The notes below the pieces were generated by a model. It saw only the letters and a program-made list of their open reading frames with translations. It was not told the origin of the DNA and made no database searches. The position numbers were made by a program, and so were the translations under genes. A stretch of DNA of 32,961 nt from Pelomyxa schiedti (Eukaryota; Evosea; Pelobiontida; Pelomyxidae): NCBI GenBank assembly GCA_020536535.1, contig JAHLWZ010000987.1:1-32961 (forward strand), given 5' to 3'. Below are positions 8,768 through 19,484 of this stretch, piece by piece (within the stretch, counting starts at the first letter, position 1; each line of letters starts with the position of its first letter).

Positions 8768-9828
8768 GGCACAATGGAAAACTTCCGTTTGCTTGCACCG
8801 GCGTTGTGGTTCACTTTCATGGTCAGCCAGTGCACAGAGGAATGGGAACCTCATGATCACTGGGGGAGCCAAATCCTGGTTATCTGGCTGCGTACCACAA
8901 CCAATAATAGTTACACCACGAAATCACTTCGACAAACATCATTCCCAGGGGTCGAAGCAACAACTGAGACTATCTTCGTTCAAAGTTGTTGTCCCTTTGC
9001 TCCACGTCATTCCCCTTGTGTAATGACTCACTTTACCACAAGCTCCAAGTTGGGGTCGTCCTGGTGACATAATTGTTTCAAACTGTAGGCTACTACTGCT
9101 CACTACAACCACGTGCCTACGACACATAACTACAGGGTCATTTCTAACCCCAAACCGAATACCCCCTCTGGGAGCAAAAAGTTCCGCGCCAAAATTTTTA
9201 CTTTTTAAGGGAAAATTTTAAAAAATAACAATTTAAAAAAAAAAACGGGAATAACTACCGGCAAAGAAGAGACAGCATGGAGAAAGTACGTCTAGTGGAG
9301 GAGTGCACTTGGGAGTGTCAACAGGTGCATAGCGTCTGGAGTGCAGTGCATTTGGAGCGGTGGGTGCATTTGGAGAGTGGTTGCAGTTTGGGTGCATTTG
9401 GAGCAGCAAGGAGCATTTGGGAGCATTTGGGAGCAAAGAGTGGGTGGTGTTGTGCAGTTTGGCTTGGGGTGGTGTGCATCATTTGGGAGCAGTTTGGGGT
9501 GGTGCATTCATTTGGGGATGGTAGTGGTGGGATATAATAATAACAGCCTTTCTGATAGATAATACAGGCGGGGGAGCCTCGTGCTCAGCACCGCCCTCAC
9601 TCAGTGAGGGTGAAGAGGTTCCCCTACAAGCCGTGACCAGTATTTTTGTGGCTGCGGTTGGTGTTTTGGTGCCGGTTCGCCCCTGAAACGCCATCCTCAC
9701 CCGGCAACACCCCCTGTTTCAAAGCTATCCAGTTTTCTACTCGCCAGTGCACTTTGCTTGAGAAAGCAAATACCTGAATTGATTTTTGTTTCGCTAGCAG
9801 ATCCAATCTTCTTGCAAAAACAAAGGGA
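8768..9828. other. Non-coding region with minisatellite
   Basis: No recognisable coding exons. Open frames at 8774-9067 and 8793-9023 match no family and probably lie beyond the decayed methyltransferase. The region includes an A/T-rich stretch (9190-9245), a G/T-rich degenerate repeat (about 9330-9530) and a near-perfect inverted repeat at 9594-9610 (CCCTCACT-C-AGTGAGGG). Confidence 0.45.
9330..9530 (+). repeat. Degenerate G/T-rich minisatellite
   Basis: Variants of GCATTTGGGAGC / GTGCATTTGGAGC recur about ten times, e.g. near 9347, 9366, 9390, 9412, 9422, 9477 and 9507, with irregular spacing of 10-25 bases. The strand bias (G-rich on plus) is strong. All plus frames are open only because the unit lacks stops. 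Confidence 0.7.
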
Positions 9829-10571
9829 ATGTCGTGGGACCAGCACGTGACACGGCGTACCGAAAATGAACTGGTGATAAAGGCAACAGGAAAGTCAATC
9901 ACAATAGTATGTCCCACAAGTTGTTACATGGTTTTTAGTGTTGTTGTTTGCTTGTTTTTGTACTTTTTGGTTTTGGTTTTGAATGGGCGGCGGTTATTGA
10001 AGAGGGTCTGAGGAGCGAGAATATTATTAGGAAAAGGAGGAGTCACCAATTTGGGGACATACTGCTGGTCAATTGGCACACAATTGGGCTCAATTGAGAT
10101 TCGGCAAGTTGCTGCTCAAGTGGTCTGATGTGTGCACTGAATCAGCAATTGCTTATTACTGGTATACATCGATTGTTGTGGCAATTTCGCGTCTATATCC
10201 CACATTTCATTTTTGTTTCACCATCGTATCTGAGTTTGCTTTAATACACTAATTATGCAGTGTAACTCATGTCATTAAAACAGTGATATTGGAACAGAGT
10301 TCTCGCATACACTGGAGTTAATTGACGAAGCAACTGGCGTAACAAAGGAGATATCAGTATCAGTTACAAACATGAGAGATGCCACAAAGAGCAGTGAGAA
10401 GAAGTACCCAGAAAACATGCAACATTGGCTTGATGCTGTTCTTGGTGGAATGGGTATTCTCTTTCCTTATCGTGATATTATTTTCTCATTTGGGCAATAG
10501 GAGTACCGGCCACCATAGAAAATTGGCAAGACTTTGCTAAACACTTTTCTCTTGCAAATTGGACAATTTGA
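9829..10571 (+). CDS. Unrecognised 149-residue protein
   Basis: Four exons with matching phases: 9829-9906, 10031-10161, 10284-10453, 10501-10571 (stop TGA). The product starts MSWDQHVTRRTENEL and ends ENWQDFAKHFSLANWTI. It is soluble, without signal peptide or membrane segment, and has several tryptophans and a helical middle (GHTAGQLAHNWAQLRFGKLL). I do not recognise a family. The model rests on consensus donors (GTATGT, GTATAC, GTATTC) and uninterrupted phase, not on homology. It converges on the phospholipase-like gene, with 52 bases between the two stop codons. Confidence 0.55.
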
Positions 10572-10623
10572 GGTTTTTAATTCCAAAATGTCTTTTTTTG
10601 TGTGTGTTTAAGGAATCGATTAT

Positions 10624-11637
10624 CTATGGTGTGCATTTTTTTGCAGCAAACAGAGAATCAACAAAAGATGTGGTTTGTTGGTTTGCACTAACAGGATCGT
10701 GGGTATCCAGCATTGTTTGCAACCAAAAATTTGCTGCTTCAATGGCACAGTTCTGGGCAAGGGCAAGGTGTTGCTGGGCCTGTGCAAAAGATGTAGCACC
10801 ATAGTTGTCCCATTTCACCATTTCCGACTTGTAAGCAACGTTTGCTACAATTGCCTGTGAGCAGGTTAGGTGTTTTCAGTATGCCAGGGTTCAAACTGGA
10901 GATTCTAGCCGGCATTGGTTGTCAAATTCGTCAGCAGAGTCTTTTGCTTGTGTATAATTCAAGGGAATGAAGGAGGTGTCGTAGTTCGAATAAAATTCAG
11001 AGGCTGCAGCAACAAAGGTGTAAACTGGATCACCATAGTCTTGGAGGAGGCGGAAGTCAAAACCATTGGTGCTCTTTGTAAGATAAGTGTCAACTGCCTA
11101 TACTTAGTATGAAGTATCAAGCCTATAACAAAAAACCAGCAAATTCCAGCTCATGGTCATATTCAGGAGTGAGGTAGCCGTCGGAATGGTGCCCAACCAT
11201 ATCTTCACAAAGGTGCCCACCTGTGGCAGGTGTAGGTGACGAATGGTAACACAAAAGCCAATACCATAACCAACAGAAAAGTTGTAGGTATCAAAAGAGG
11301 CAGAAGTGCAACTTGAATTAACCAAAACGCACAACAACTGATATCCAGCATATACCAGGCCGTGCATAGTAGAACGAAGCCCCTTGAATGCATCGGGAGC
11401 AGAACTATAGATAAAAAGAGATTACGGGCAAAAAAAAAAAAAAAAGTACTGGGACGGAGAAATATGGTAAAAAGGGGGTCTGAAAAACCTGCCCAAAACA
11501 AGAGGCCCATTTTGTAGCCCTTCGTCAGATGCGTAAGATCCAAATACTTGGTGAGTGTACGGACCCCAGCACTCAACAAATGCACATCCGCAAATGACAA
11601 CCAAAGTAGCCGCAGCGAGGAAAGAAAAAGATCCCAT
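10624..11637 (-). CDS. Secreted zinc-dependent phospholipase C-like protein
   Basis: Five exons: 11637-11489, 11404-11265, 11220-11137, 11093-10897, 10854-10624; 266 residues with closing phases. A signal peptide (hydrophobic LAAATLVVICGCAFVEC) is followed directly by WGPYTHQVFG. In this family (zinc-dependent phospholipase C / S1-P1-like fold) the mature protein begins with a Trp whose backbone binds zinc. Further family features are SSAPDAFKGL, MHGLVYAGYQL, a GYGGHLCEDMVGHHSDGYL block carrying zinc-ligand histidines and acids, and YDHELEF. Several N-x-S/T sites suggest a glycosylated, exported enzyme acting on phospholipids or phosphate esters. Introns are 43-84 nt; the first contains a long T tract. 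The exact substrate cannot be read from sequence. Confidence 0.82.
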
Positions 11638-11970
11638 TGTGATTTGTTGCGTTATTGGACTAATAGGTTTTCGTTCTGTTCATCACGTTGATTGCGATAA
11701 CGGTTCGCCCGGAACTTTTGGTGTTCAAACGAGATCACCTTGATTTCTTTGCTGTTGATTAATATTCCTCACTCAGAAGCAACGCAAGACCAATCAAGTG
11801 CGCTCATGTCCAAAGCAGAAAAACCCTGGACCAATTGGTACCCGCAGCCTCCAACCCCATTCTCCCCGAAGAACAACGAAATAGGAATCGAGAAAAACCA
11901 AAGCAAATCTCAAGGGGAAAACCATCAAGCCCTCGAACGAGCGTTACTCTCGTGGTAGTGGTGGAAAACT
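11638..11970. promoter_or_regulatory. Divergent intergenic region (phospholipase-like / USP48)
   Basis: 333 bases between two outward-facing start codons. It should hold both promoters and leaders. Apart from a CAAAGCAGAAAAACCC-type purine-rich tract near the USP48 start, I see no recognisable element. Confidence 0.4.
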
Positions 11971-14900
11971 ATGCCCGGAAAGAGACGTCGCAACAACGTA
12001 AGGGACGCACCGAAAGCGCCTTTCTCCAGCGGCGACGGCTTCCAGAAGGTTCGCGGCGGCAGATCTCACTACAACAACGCCAACCTCAACAAGAAAAAGC
12101 CTGCCTCCTCGTCTTCGGCAGCGTCGTCGTCGTCGGCGGCGGCGGCCGCTGTGGCGAGCCAAAAAGCCGCGGTGCAGCAGTATCGCCAGCAACGCGAGCA
12201 ACAGCCGACGCAGGAGCAACTGCAGCAGCGCGAAATGGAGAAATTCTGGATGGGTGTGAATGTGCAGACGCAGGGTGACGTCACCACCGAGCTACTTGTC
12301 AAATGCTTCAACTTGTCCCCCTGCCCTGGTTGGTTTTTATTTCTTCCTGCCAAAACCTATATCAGAGGGGGTTTCGCTATTTTAAATTACTGTTAGGAGA
12401 TGTATATTTAAGCACTTCACACTTCATTAATCAATGGGGAAACAGGAAAGCACACACTGTGTGAGGGAAGACCATTATGCCTTGCATCTGTGGGAACTAG
12501 TTTCAGTAAAGATGCTGACACAGCATTCACCAAAAAGCTTGAAGCTGAAGATCCTGCATCTAATCTCCGCACCAAATATGCTGGCCTTGTGGTAATTTTG
12601 CTCTGTGGGAGTTCACACCAGTAACTGAACTGTCCTCTTTCAGAATATGGGAGCAACCTGCTATTTGAACAGTTCCCTACAGGCACTGTTCCACTTGAAC
12701 TTGTTTAGACATGTTGTATATCAATGGAGTGAGGATTTGCAGGTAATCTCCGAATTGTACGATTTGTCTATGGTGCAGCAACAAACAAATCGCAGGAACC
12801 CCCAGGAGCTCCCCCAGAGCTTTCTATCATTGCTCTGGAGCTTCAAAAGCTTTTTTGTTCAATGCAGCACTCTCTTCATGCTGTTGAGGCACCTGGGAAT
12901 TTTGTTCGTGCCCTTGCTCTTACTCCATCAATTCAACAGGATCCTGATGAGTTGTAAACTTTTATTGTTGCCTCCCCTAATAGGCACATAGGTTTCTTAA
13001 ATTATTCATGGCGTGCCTGGATAAATGTTTCCGGTACAGCTTGAATCCCAGTGTAAAGAATCTCATCGCTTCACATTTTGAAGTATGCAAGGGAGAGTGA
13101 TATGAGCTTACCACTTGCTAGGGTAAGTTGACAAGTGTTACCAAGTGTAAAGTGTGCTCTACTCAATCTGAAAAAAATGATGTTTTCCTGGCACTTGGGT
13201 GCAACGTGAAGGTAAAAGCGGGTTCTCTTTTCCGAGACATTAACTCATTGGGAGTAGGGTTCCTCGTCCTTGGAAGAATGTTTGTTGTCGTACCTGCAAG
13301 AGGAAACACTCACTGGGGACAATAAATATCCTTTATTTTTAAAGCATCTTTCCCAGCGTTTTTTCTTAACAGTAAAACATATTTCTGTGATAACTGTGCC
13401 CAGCTGCAAGATGCTACCCGCAGTATATACCTTAAGGAGCTTCCTTCAGTACGTTACATTACCCAAGGTTCTTCAACTCTAAAATGGTTCCTGTTTAGGT
13501 TCTTATAATTCACTTAATGCGATTTGTTGTTGAAGTTGGAGCAAGTGGCTACACCAAAAAAAAATTACGAAACCCTGTACAATTTCCTTTGAGACTTGAT
13601 ATGGAACGATACACAAGTGAGAAGCATCCCTGCAGTTCTTATCGGCTGTGTGCCATTGTTCTCCACAAGGGTCCTTCTGCAAATGGAGGTCACTATGTGT
13701 GCAATGTTCAGCCAGAGGGGTAAGCACCTTCGCTATGACGCTCGTTTTTCAAAAAGAAAAAGGCAGGACAACTGGTTCGAATTTGACGACACTGTTGTCT
13801 CCTCCAAACCCAATGTAACTGACCTGACCGCTGCCGGGGAAGATAGCGTGAAGCAGGCAGGAGCAGGGTACCAATTTTCCGTTTTCTCCTTTTCTTTAAA
13901 TATATTACTTAGCAAAGTGAGTTCTACTGGAGCATATCTACTTTTTTATTGCCGTGAAGATAGAGAAGCTGTCAAAGATCCCGTTGCTCCAGCAAGGTTT
14001 TCCATCAATTCTTCCCTCCCATTTTCTTAGAAGAACAGATGGGAACAGTTGGTTGAACAATCAAACCAAGACTATCTTCAGGAAATTGAGAAATACACGA
14101 AGCATAAAGAAGAGGCAACATCTGTGCGTGAAATTCAGAAAGAGTTGTATGCCTCAATTTTCTCTATGTCGAAAGCTCTTCAACCTGTATGTGCAAGTTA
14201 TTAGGCAAGTACTAAAACATCAAAAGGATGCGTCATGTTTTTGGGTTAGCAAATCTTGGCTAAAGCAATGGATTACCTCTGATAAACATACAACGTCAAT
14301 CGACAATAGCGATATTGTTTGCCCTCATGGGAAAGTATCTCCAGCAAAAGTGTCACAGATGAAATTAATTCCACAGGTTTTTTCCCTTGTATGTTTAGTT
14401 CCCTGACCAATTTTCTCCTCGTGCTTAGTGTGCCTGGAACGCAATATTTTCTCACTTCGGGGGGGGCCCCACATTACCATTTGAGCCTTGCTTCGAGTGC
14501 CTGAAAACGTTTTGTACAGGTTTCTACAACAATATCCACAAAGTTATTTAACTGGGTCCTCAAGAGAAACATGACAATGCTACCTTCGAGCACCTTCGGC
14601 AGGAACAGATCGCCCAAATCAGGGGACTTCAAAATAAGTCTTTGAATCCCTCTGATTGTGTGTGGGTAGCAAAACAATGGCTTCAAGGCAAGAATCATTG
14701 TACTAATTCTATTTATTTAGAATCATATTAGATTGGTGCAAGCCGGAAAGAACAACGGAATTACCCCAGGATATCAACTTGGCACTCGTCTGTAAGCACA
14801 AACACATTGCTCCAGAAGCGAAAAAGCAGTTGATTCCAATTGCAGTATTTTCTTTTTGTAAGGAGTGAATTACTTAACTTTCTAGATTTGGTCCTATCTT

Positions 14901-16417
14901 CAAGTATTATTCCCAGAGTCGACCCTTTTTCCGGGAGAGGTTAGGAACTTCTTTTGTGGCAATTTAATAACTGTTGTTTGATTAGGAGTCAGTTTGCCCA
15001 GAGTGTCCTGTGGAAGAAGATGCAATGCAAGAATGGCGAAAAGCGCTAAAGGAAGAGAAAAGAGCATGTAGAAAACTCCTGTGGAATGCCCTTGGAGGCA
15101 CCAACACCCTGTCTTGCATTGATGAAGTGACAAAGCCTGGAAAACTCTTGTTGGTAATGCGTCTACATTTTCCCACCTTCGTCAATGAACGTTTGAAGGT
15201 ATCCAAACAATGGGCCCAGATATGGGTATCCTGGGTATCTGGCGAGGTCTTGGATGAGCCTCCTTCAATAAATAACAAGTACCGCAACTACCCACTACCT
15301 TGCATCCCTAAATAACATACACACAAGAGATCTGCTTTGCGAGCACAATCTCCTTTTATATGACCCTTCTGCAGAAGACTGTGCCCTATTAGTGACAGCA
15401 GAAAATTGGAGGCACATCGTGGACAAGTCTGCTCTCCTTTTCTGCGGTACTTTACACTGAAATTTTCTAGATATGGCAATCCAACAACAGTGGAAGTCGC
15501 CCAAGTGACTGTAAACACTGCTAGGACATATCAACCAAATGTTTGCTCTGTGTGCAGGAAAGCCCGGCTCGAAAGAGAGGCAACTCAAAGGTTCTGTTAA
15601 TAGTTAGAGATCCTTTTGATGCGTTAATCCACAACAGAAAGCAGTTTGTGGATCAAGACTTCTGTATTGAATATAAACGGTAACAACATCAAACAATAAT
15701 GAACAAGTTTTAACATTCATTAGAACTGGCAAAAAAAAAAAAGGTTAAGGGAGTGCTTTACCAAAATAAAATTAAAATGAAAAGGGAAAAACCCAAAAAT
15801 AACCATTTCTGGAATTGCGTATACAACGACAATACAAGAAGTGAAGCTCAACATCTTTCAGGTGTTCCTCATTGAAATATTTACATTTAGTTGCCAAAAC
15901 TGATCTATTAACTCAACTTTGTTGTGTGCAAATTCCAGTAGGTAAGGGAAGATTTACCCCCAGCACATCAGCACCTTTTTACCGATAATGATATTCCTCT
16001 GGAAAATGACTACAGCACCCTTAGTTCCTACGGTATTACAGCAGACAGCACTTTATACCTTCGTACGAGCACGGAAACACTGGAAAGTGTCGATGGTAAT
16101 TTGATACACTCGTGCCTCTTTCTTTTTTTTTTTTTTTTTTGATTCTAACACACTTTCCAGAATTACCTACTAGCCACGCAAAGGAGACCGGATTTGAAGG
16201 TAGTGTGTTCCACTGCATGGAAGAAAGAGCCTGCCTACGAGCCAGCAGCCCCACAACAACAACAACAGCCACAACATCAACCTCACTCACAACGTCCTCA
16301 TCATGTGAGGATGAGGGTGATAATGAAGTAGACCATGAATCGGGTGATGACAGTGCCATTGACGAGGAACCCAACGACGAGAACGAGTTCCACCAAGAAG
16401 AAGGGGAAGACACATGA
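11971..16417 (+). CDS. USP48: Ubiquitin carboxyl-terminal hydrolase, USP48 type
   Basis: About 24 small exons span the interval. The first fourteen have closing phases: 11971-12328, 12446-12591, 12644-12742, 12796-12950, 12992-13082, 13122-13211, 13258-13325, 13379-13448, 13499-13719, 13757-13867, 13913-13982, 14031-14186, 14227-14376, 14429-14519. The Cys box (NMGATCYLNSSLQALF), QQDPDEF, zinc-ribbon cysteines (CKVCSTQ; YFCDNCAQ), the His box (GPSANGGHYVCNV) and WFEFDD are all present, so the protease should be active. Three DUSP modules follow (FWVSKSWLKQW, VWVAKQWLQ, LLVSKQWAQIW), then a C-terminal ubiquitin-like domain (NPKITISGIAYTTT ... NDYSTLSSYGI) and the USP48-like ending TGFEGSVFH. 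That order is the USP48 architecture. The N-terminus is Ser/Ala/Gln-rich and an acidic, Thr-rich extension runs to TGA 16415-16417. Exons between 14700 and 16100 are approximate. Known role: removes ubiquitin, mainly in the nucleus. Confidence 0.88.
13326..13378 (+). other. U12-type AT-AC intron
   Basis: In the USP48 gene. The intron starts ATATCCTTT (the U12 donor consensus), contains TTTTCTTAAC (U12 branch-site consensus) near its end, and finishes in AC. Excising 53 nt joins GAC AAT AA with A TAT TTC TGT and produces DNKYFCDNCAQ, restoring the second half of the USP zinc ribbon. No GT-AG alternative does this; reading through shifts the frame. Confidence 0.85.
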
Positions 16418-16516
16418 AGGGGTAGTAAAAGAGTAGAGACTAAAATATATTTTCCACAGTTTGTGTTTGGTTTTTGGGTGCACCATATTCTGTTGCACTA
16501 TTCCGTGCCTGTTGCT

Positions 16517-17582
16517 TCAGTCATGGGGTGGTGTGTTGCCTGAGTGGATTATAACAGTTGGTTGTTGGTTATCGCTGTGGTTGTCTAGTTCCACCTCAGG
16601 GAAACTGGTGTGCTTTGGAAGTGAATGCACTGGGAACAGAGGCAGTGCTTCTGTATTTAAAGTGAGAAGTCTTGTACCGTGGATAGGTATTACCTGACAC
16701 TTCAGCGATGGCTATGTAAATCGCTAATAACCCAACACCAATGCCTTCAATGCCCCCGATGATTTGAATCACTTTTGCTCCCTTCTCCAGGCTATTTGAG
16801 GATGATTAAAATAATAAATAGTTTCATGAATATATACCCTCCGGCAGAGAGTGCATCTGAAATTCCCAGTAAAACAAATAAGATTACAAGAGTGCCGAAT
16901 AGACTACGTAGCATCCAGTTCAAACGAAGCTTAATTGTGCCAAAGAACATTCCAGCAGAAAACAAGCCCCACATAAACAGGTACGCAGAAACGCTACCCT
17001 ATTGGCAATCAGAATGTAAACAAGGTTATGATTGTAATAAGCACTCACAGCATCGAGAGGAAGTGCCATCCCAAGATCGGGAAGGAAGTGCATAAAACAA
17101 AAAGAGATCCAAAATGAACCATATGCAGTGAATGCAACCATTGGGAATGTATTGCCCTTTACAAATTCGAGAGTGCCAGCAATTAACTGCAATTTACATT
17201 TAAAAACCTACAAAGTGGGCATGCATCGTCACACCTGAGCAAAGCCACCAAAGAAAAGGCCCATTCCGAAAATCATACCAAGACTCGACTCGCCGAGTAT
17301 GTGAGCATTCCTTCAAGGGGAAAAAACCAAATGAGTTGTAGTGACAGAAGAGAAAGCAACAAACTTGAGGTTGAGTAAAGTTGTTGTTAGCCCGAAAGCA
17401 GACAGTCCCAACGGTCCTGCATTACCCAGCGGCATGGTTTCGTCCCTTTCAACTAGTATTTCGTTTTTTTTTCTACTTTTTTTTTTCCCTGTTGTCGCTG
17501 GGGAAATTATATGTGGATGTAAAGAAGATTCCGAGATAGCATCAGTGAAGAATTTTGCGGAAGAGGAGGTGGAATCAAACAC
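16517..17582 (-). CDS. GPR1/FUN34/SatP acetate transporter
   Basis: Six exons: 17582-17365, 17310-17235, 17186-17049, 16998-16838, 16791-16694, 16650-16517; 274 residues, phases closing. The signature NAGPLGLSAFGLTTTLLNL corresponds to the NPAPLGL motif of the acetate/succinate-acetate permease family. Following helices match: GMGLFFGGFAQLIAGTLEF, VKGNTFPMVAFTAYGSFW, MWGLFSAGMFFGTIKL, VILFVLLGI and a last helix ending GLLAIYIAIAEV. Six membrane helices are expected. The N-terminus (about 60 residues) has a Lys-rich stretch and the C-tail is polar (EVELDNHSDNQQPT), both probably cytosolic. Family role: proton-coupled uptake of acetate, or ammonium-export-linked functions in fungi. It is divergent from the methyltransferase gene. 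Confidence 0.9.
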
Positions 17583-17970
17583 GGAGTATCAAGCTTAATC
17601 AAACTGTGGCACATCCCTGAACATTCTTGAAAGTTCAATTTTTCCCTGGTTGGCCAACCATAATTCCGTTTGCCCGGGGGCCGTATTCCCAGCGCGAAGT
17701 GTAAGATGTGTTCCTTTCATACATACCTGACTGCGCACACCCTTGATCACCAAGGACGGGTGTGCTGTGGTGACTCCCGACTTGCACTCCTCGGCGGTCG
17801 CTGCATGAATTTCCGAAAGGAAAGCTCAGCAGTGTAATTTTTGTTTCGCTGGGAGCCGGCGCTCTGCGCTACTCCCTGAAAAGATGAAAAACAATGGCTT
17901 GGGATCCCTCTGGCAAGGGATCTCTTCATCTGAATCAAACGAAACTAAGTAGGGGCGTAACAGCGAAGAA
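17583..17970. promoter_or_regulatory. Divergent intergenic region with palindromes
   Basis: 388 bases between the SatP start and the methyltransferase start. It contains the perfect 12-base palindrome GGTTGGCCAACC (17648-17659) and a hairpin at 17903-17922 (GATCCCT, 6-base loop, AGGGATC). Such symmetric sites could bind dimeric regulators. No RNA gene was recognised. Confidence 0.45.
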
Positions 17971-19118
17971 ATGAGTTGCGTAGAGGCACCCACAATTACT
18001 GAGGTGGCGAGAGGTTGGGGAGTAATAGTTACATTGAAAAACCTCTTGCAGTCGAGGCACGGGTATGTTATTCATTTCCGGTCTCCTCTAAAGTAAACAG
18101 AGACTCTCGCGGGGAATTGTTTTCGGTTTGTGTGTTTGGAATCGGCCTTTCCGGTGGATTCTCACCTGAATTTGCTGAGGTTTCGTGTGCCCTAAGGGCT
18201 TATTCCTGTAAGTGTGAGCAGGGCTCATGCAACTGCGACCACAATTGTGCCAATAAGGTACCGTGTGAGCTGCATGTTGTGGATATCTGTGAGGAAGCAC
18301 TTCGAAAAGTGTCAGCCTCAACAGTGCAGTACTGGCCACCACACCCCTCATTTATGTACAATATGCCAGAGAAACGCATGTCAGTTGTGCAGCTGGTCAT
18401 GGATTGTTCAACAGCGGTAGCATGTGAAGCTGTCAGTGCAATGCCGTTGGAACACGAAGAAAGTACTCAAGTGACACCACAACCATGTGATATACCTCCC
18501 CCTCCACCTCCGACTCCACCTAAAAGCCCCCTGAAGAGCTTGATGGGAAATGACATTGGCAGTACCACATGGAGAATTCGTGAAATCCACTTCCCAGAGT
18601 GCAAGTTGGGAATTCCGCGAGTCGAGAATCTTATCGGAGAAGCTGCAACGACTGTATGTCCCATTGGCAGGCACGTATCATGCAAATGCTGTGCCATTGT
18701 GACTCACTTGACAGACTTTTCCTCAGTCGTGATGCAGCCATCATCTTTTGACTGCATTATTGCCATGCACTCATTGCTTTACCTCTTCAATCCCAAGGCG
18801 TATGGTGCAACAATACTCAGCACAACCAGCTCCCACAATTGTGAAATGCCCAAGTCAGCTCGCCGCTCCTACTGCGCGGCACTGGCGAGGGCTCTAAAGC
18901 CCACTGGCGGGGCATTAGCCATCAGCTCAGAGACTTACTATATGCTCACGGATGTAGAACACCTTGGTGAGATTGGGGTGTCCAAGCCACCGCTGGCCTC
19001 CAGCCATCAAGTGTCATTATGGGAAGGCCACTGGCCACCTGGTGAATGGGTGCTACTTCGAGAGCCCCACAGTTCCTCGGTCTGGGAAACTTATGTATTT
19101 TGCCGTCACCCTGCCTGA
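17971..19118 (+). CDS. Divergent class I SAM-dependent methyltransferase
   Basis: Two exons, 17971-18062 and 18101-19118, joined by a 38-nt intron (GTATGT...ACAG); 369 residues. Class I methyltransferase features are a glycine-rich motif I (VFGIGLSGGFSPEFAE), an acidic motif II (LHVVDICEEALRKVS), motif IV (FDCIIAMHSLLYLF) and post-motif ALARALKPTGGALAISS. Between motifs I and II lies a Cys-rich insertion (CKCEQGSCNCDHNC), and a proline run (PPPPPPTPP) separates the two halves. The insertion starts with GTAAGTGTGAG, so a retained intron was considered, but no acceptor gives a consistent frame. The substrate is unknown. The exon is unusually long for this window. Confidence 0.65.
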
Positions 19119-19484
19119 AGTTGTTCTTGAAGAGACATAACATAAGAAAAAAAAAAGTGACCACTCTCAATGTTGCCACCTTCATTGTCCCGCTCATAAT
19201 CCGGAGTTGGAGGTGCAGTGAAGCTTTGCTACTTGGGGAGATGCCGCCCGAGCAGGATTGTTCCAAGAGAGGTTGTGTGCCAATTAGACATATTTCCACC
19301 TGCTTCAGTTTGGATTACGGGATGGAGGCGCTGGTGCCTTAATCTAAAATCGCCGGTGAAGCTGATTTGCTGGCGATGGATTCTGTTGTTCACCTTGTAA
19401 TTCACAACTGAAGGAAGATCGGTTTTTGATGATGCATGATGGCACCGGGAAATTGTCAGTCCATCTATTTTTCTGTTTATTACG
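19119..19484. other. Intergenic region between methyltransferase and cullin
   Basis: 366 bases between two genes in the same orientation, expected to hold the 3' end of the first and the promoter of the second. It has an A10 run near 19147. No canonical AATAAA was seen close to the stop, and no other feature was recognised. Confidence 0.4.

Noticed and set aside
8426-8872. 148-codon open frame on the minus strand
   Set aside because: It is antisense to the METTL4-like blocks, has no recognisable motif and reflects GC-rich composition.
12069-12353. Minus-strand Ala/Cys-rich open frame
   Set aside because: Shadow of the low-complexity USP48 N-terminus.
16123-16140. Long poly-T tracts (also near 11430-11445, 19580-19602, 31566-31580) as terminators or retroelement tails
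   Set aside because: Most lie inside introns just upstream of acceptors, where they act as polypyrimidine tracts; no element boundaries or target duplications were seen.
16112-16417. Separate small acidic-protein gene
   Set aside because: The preceding exon splices in phase from the USP48 ubiquitin-like domain, and its first residues match the USP48 C-terminus.
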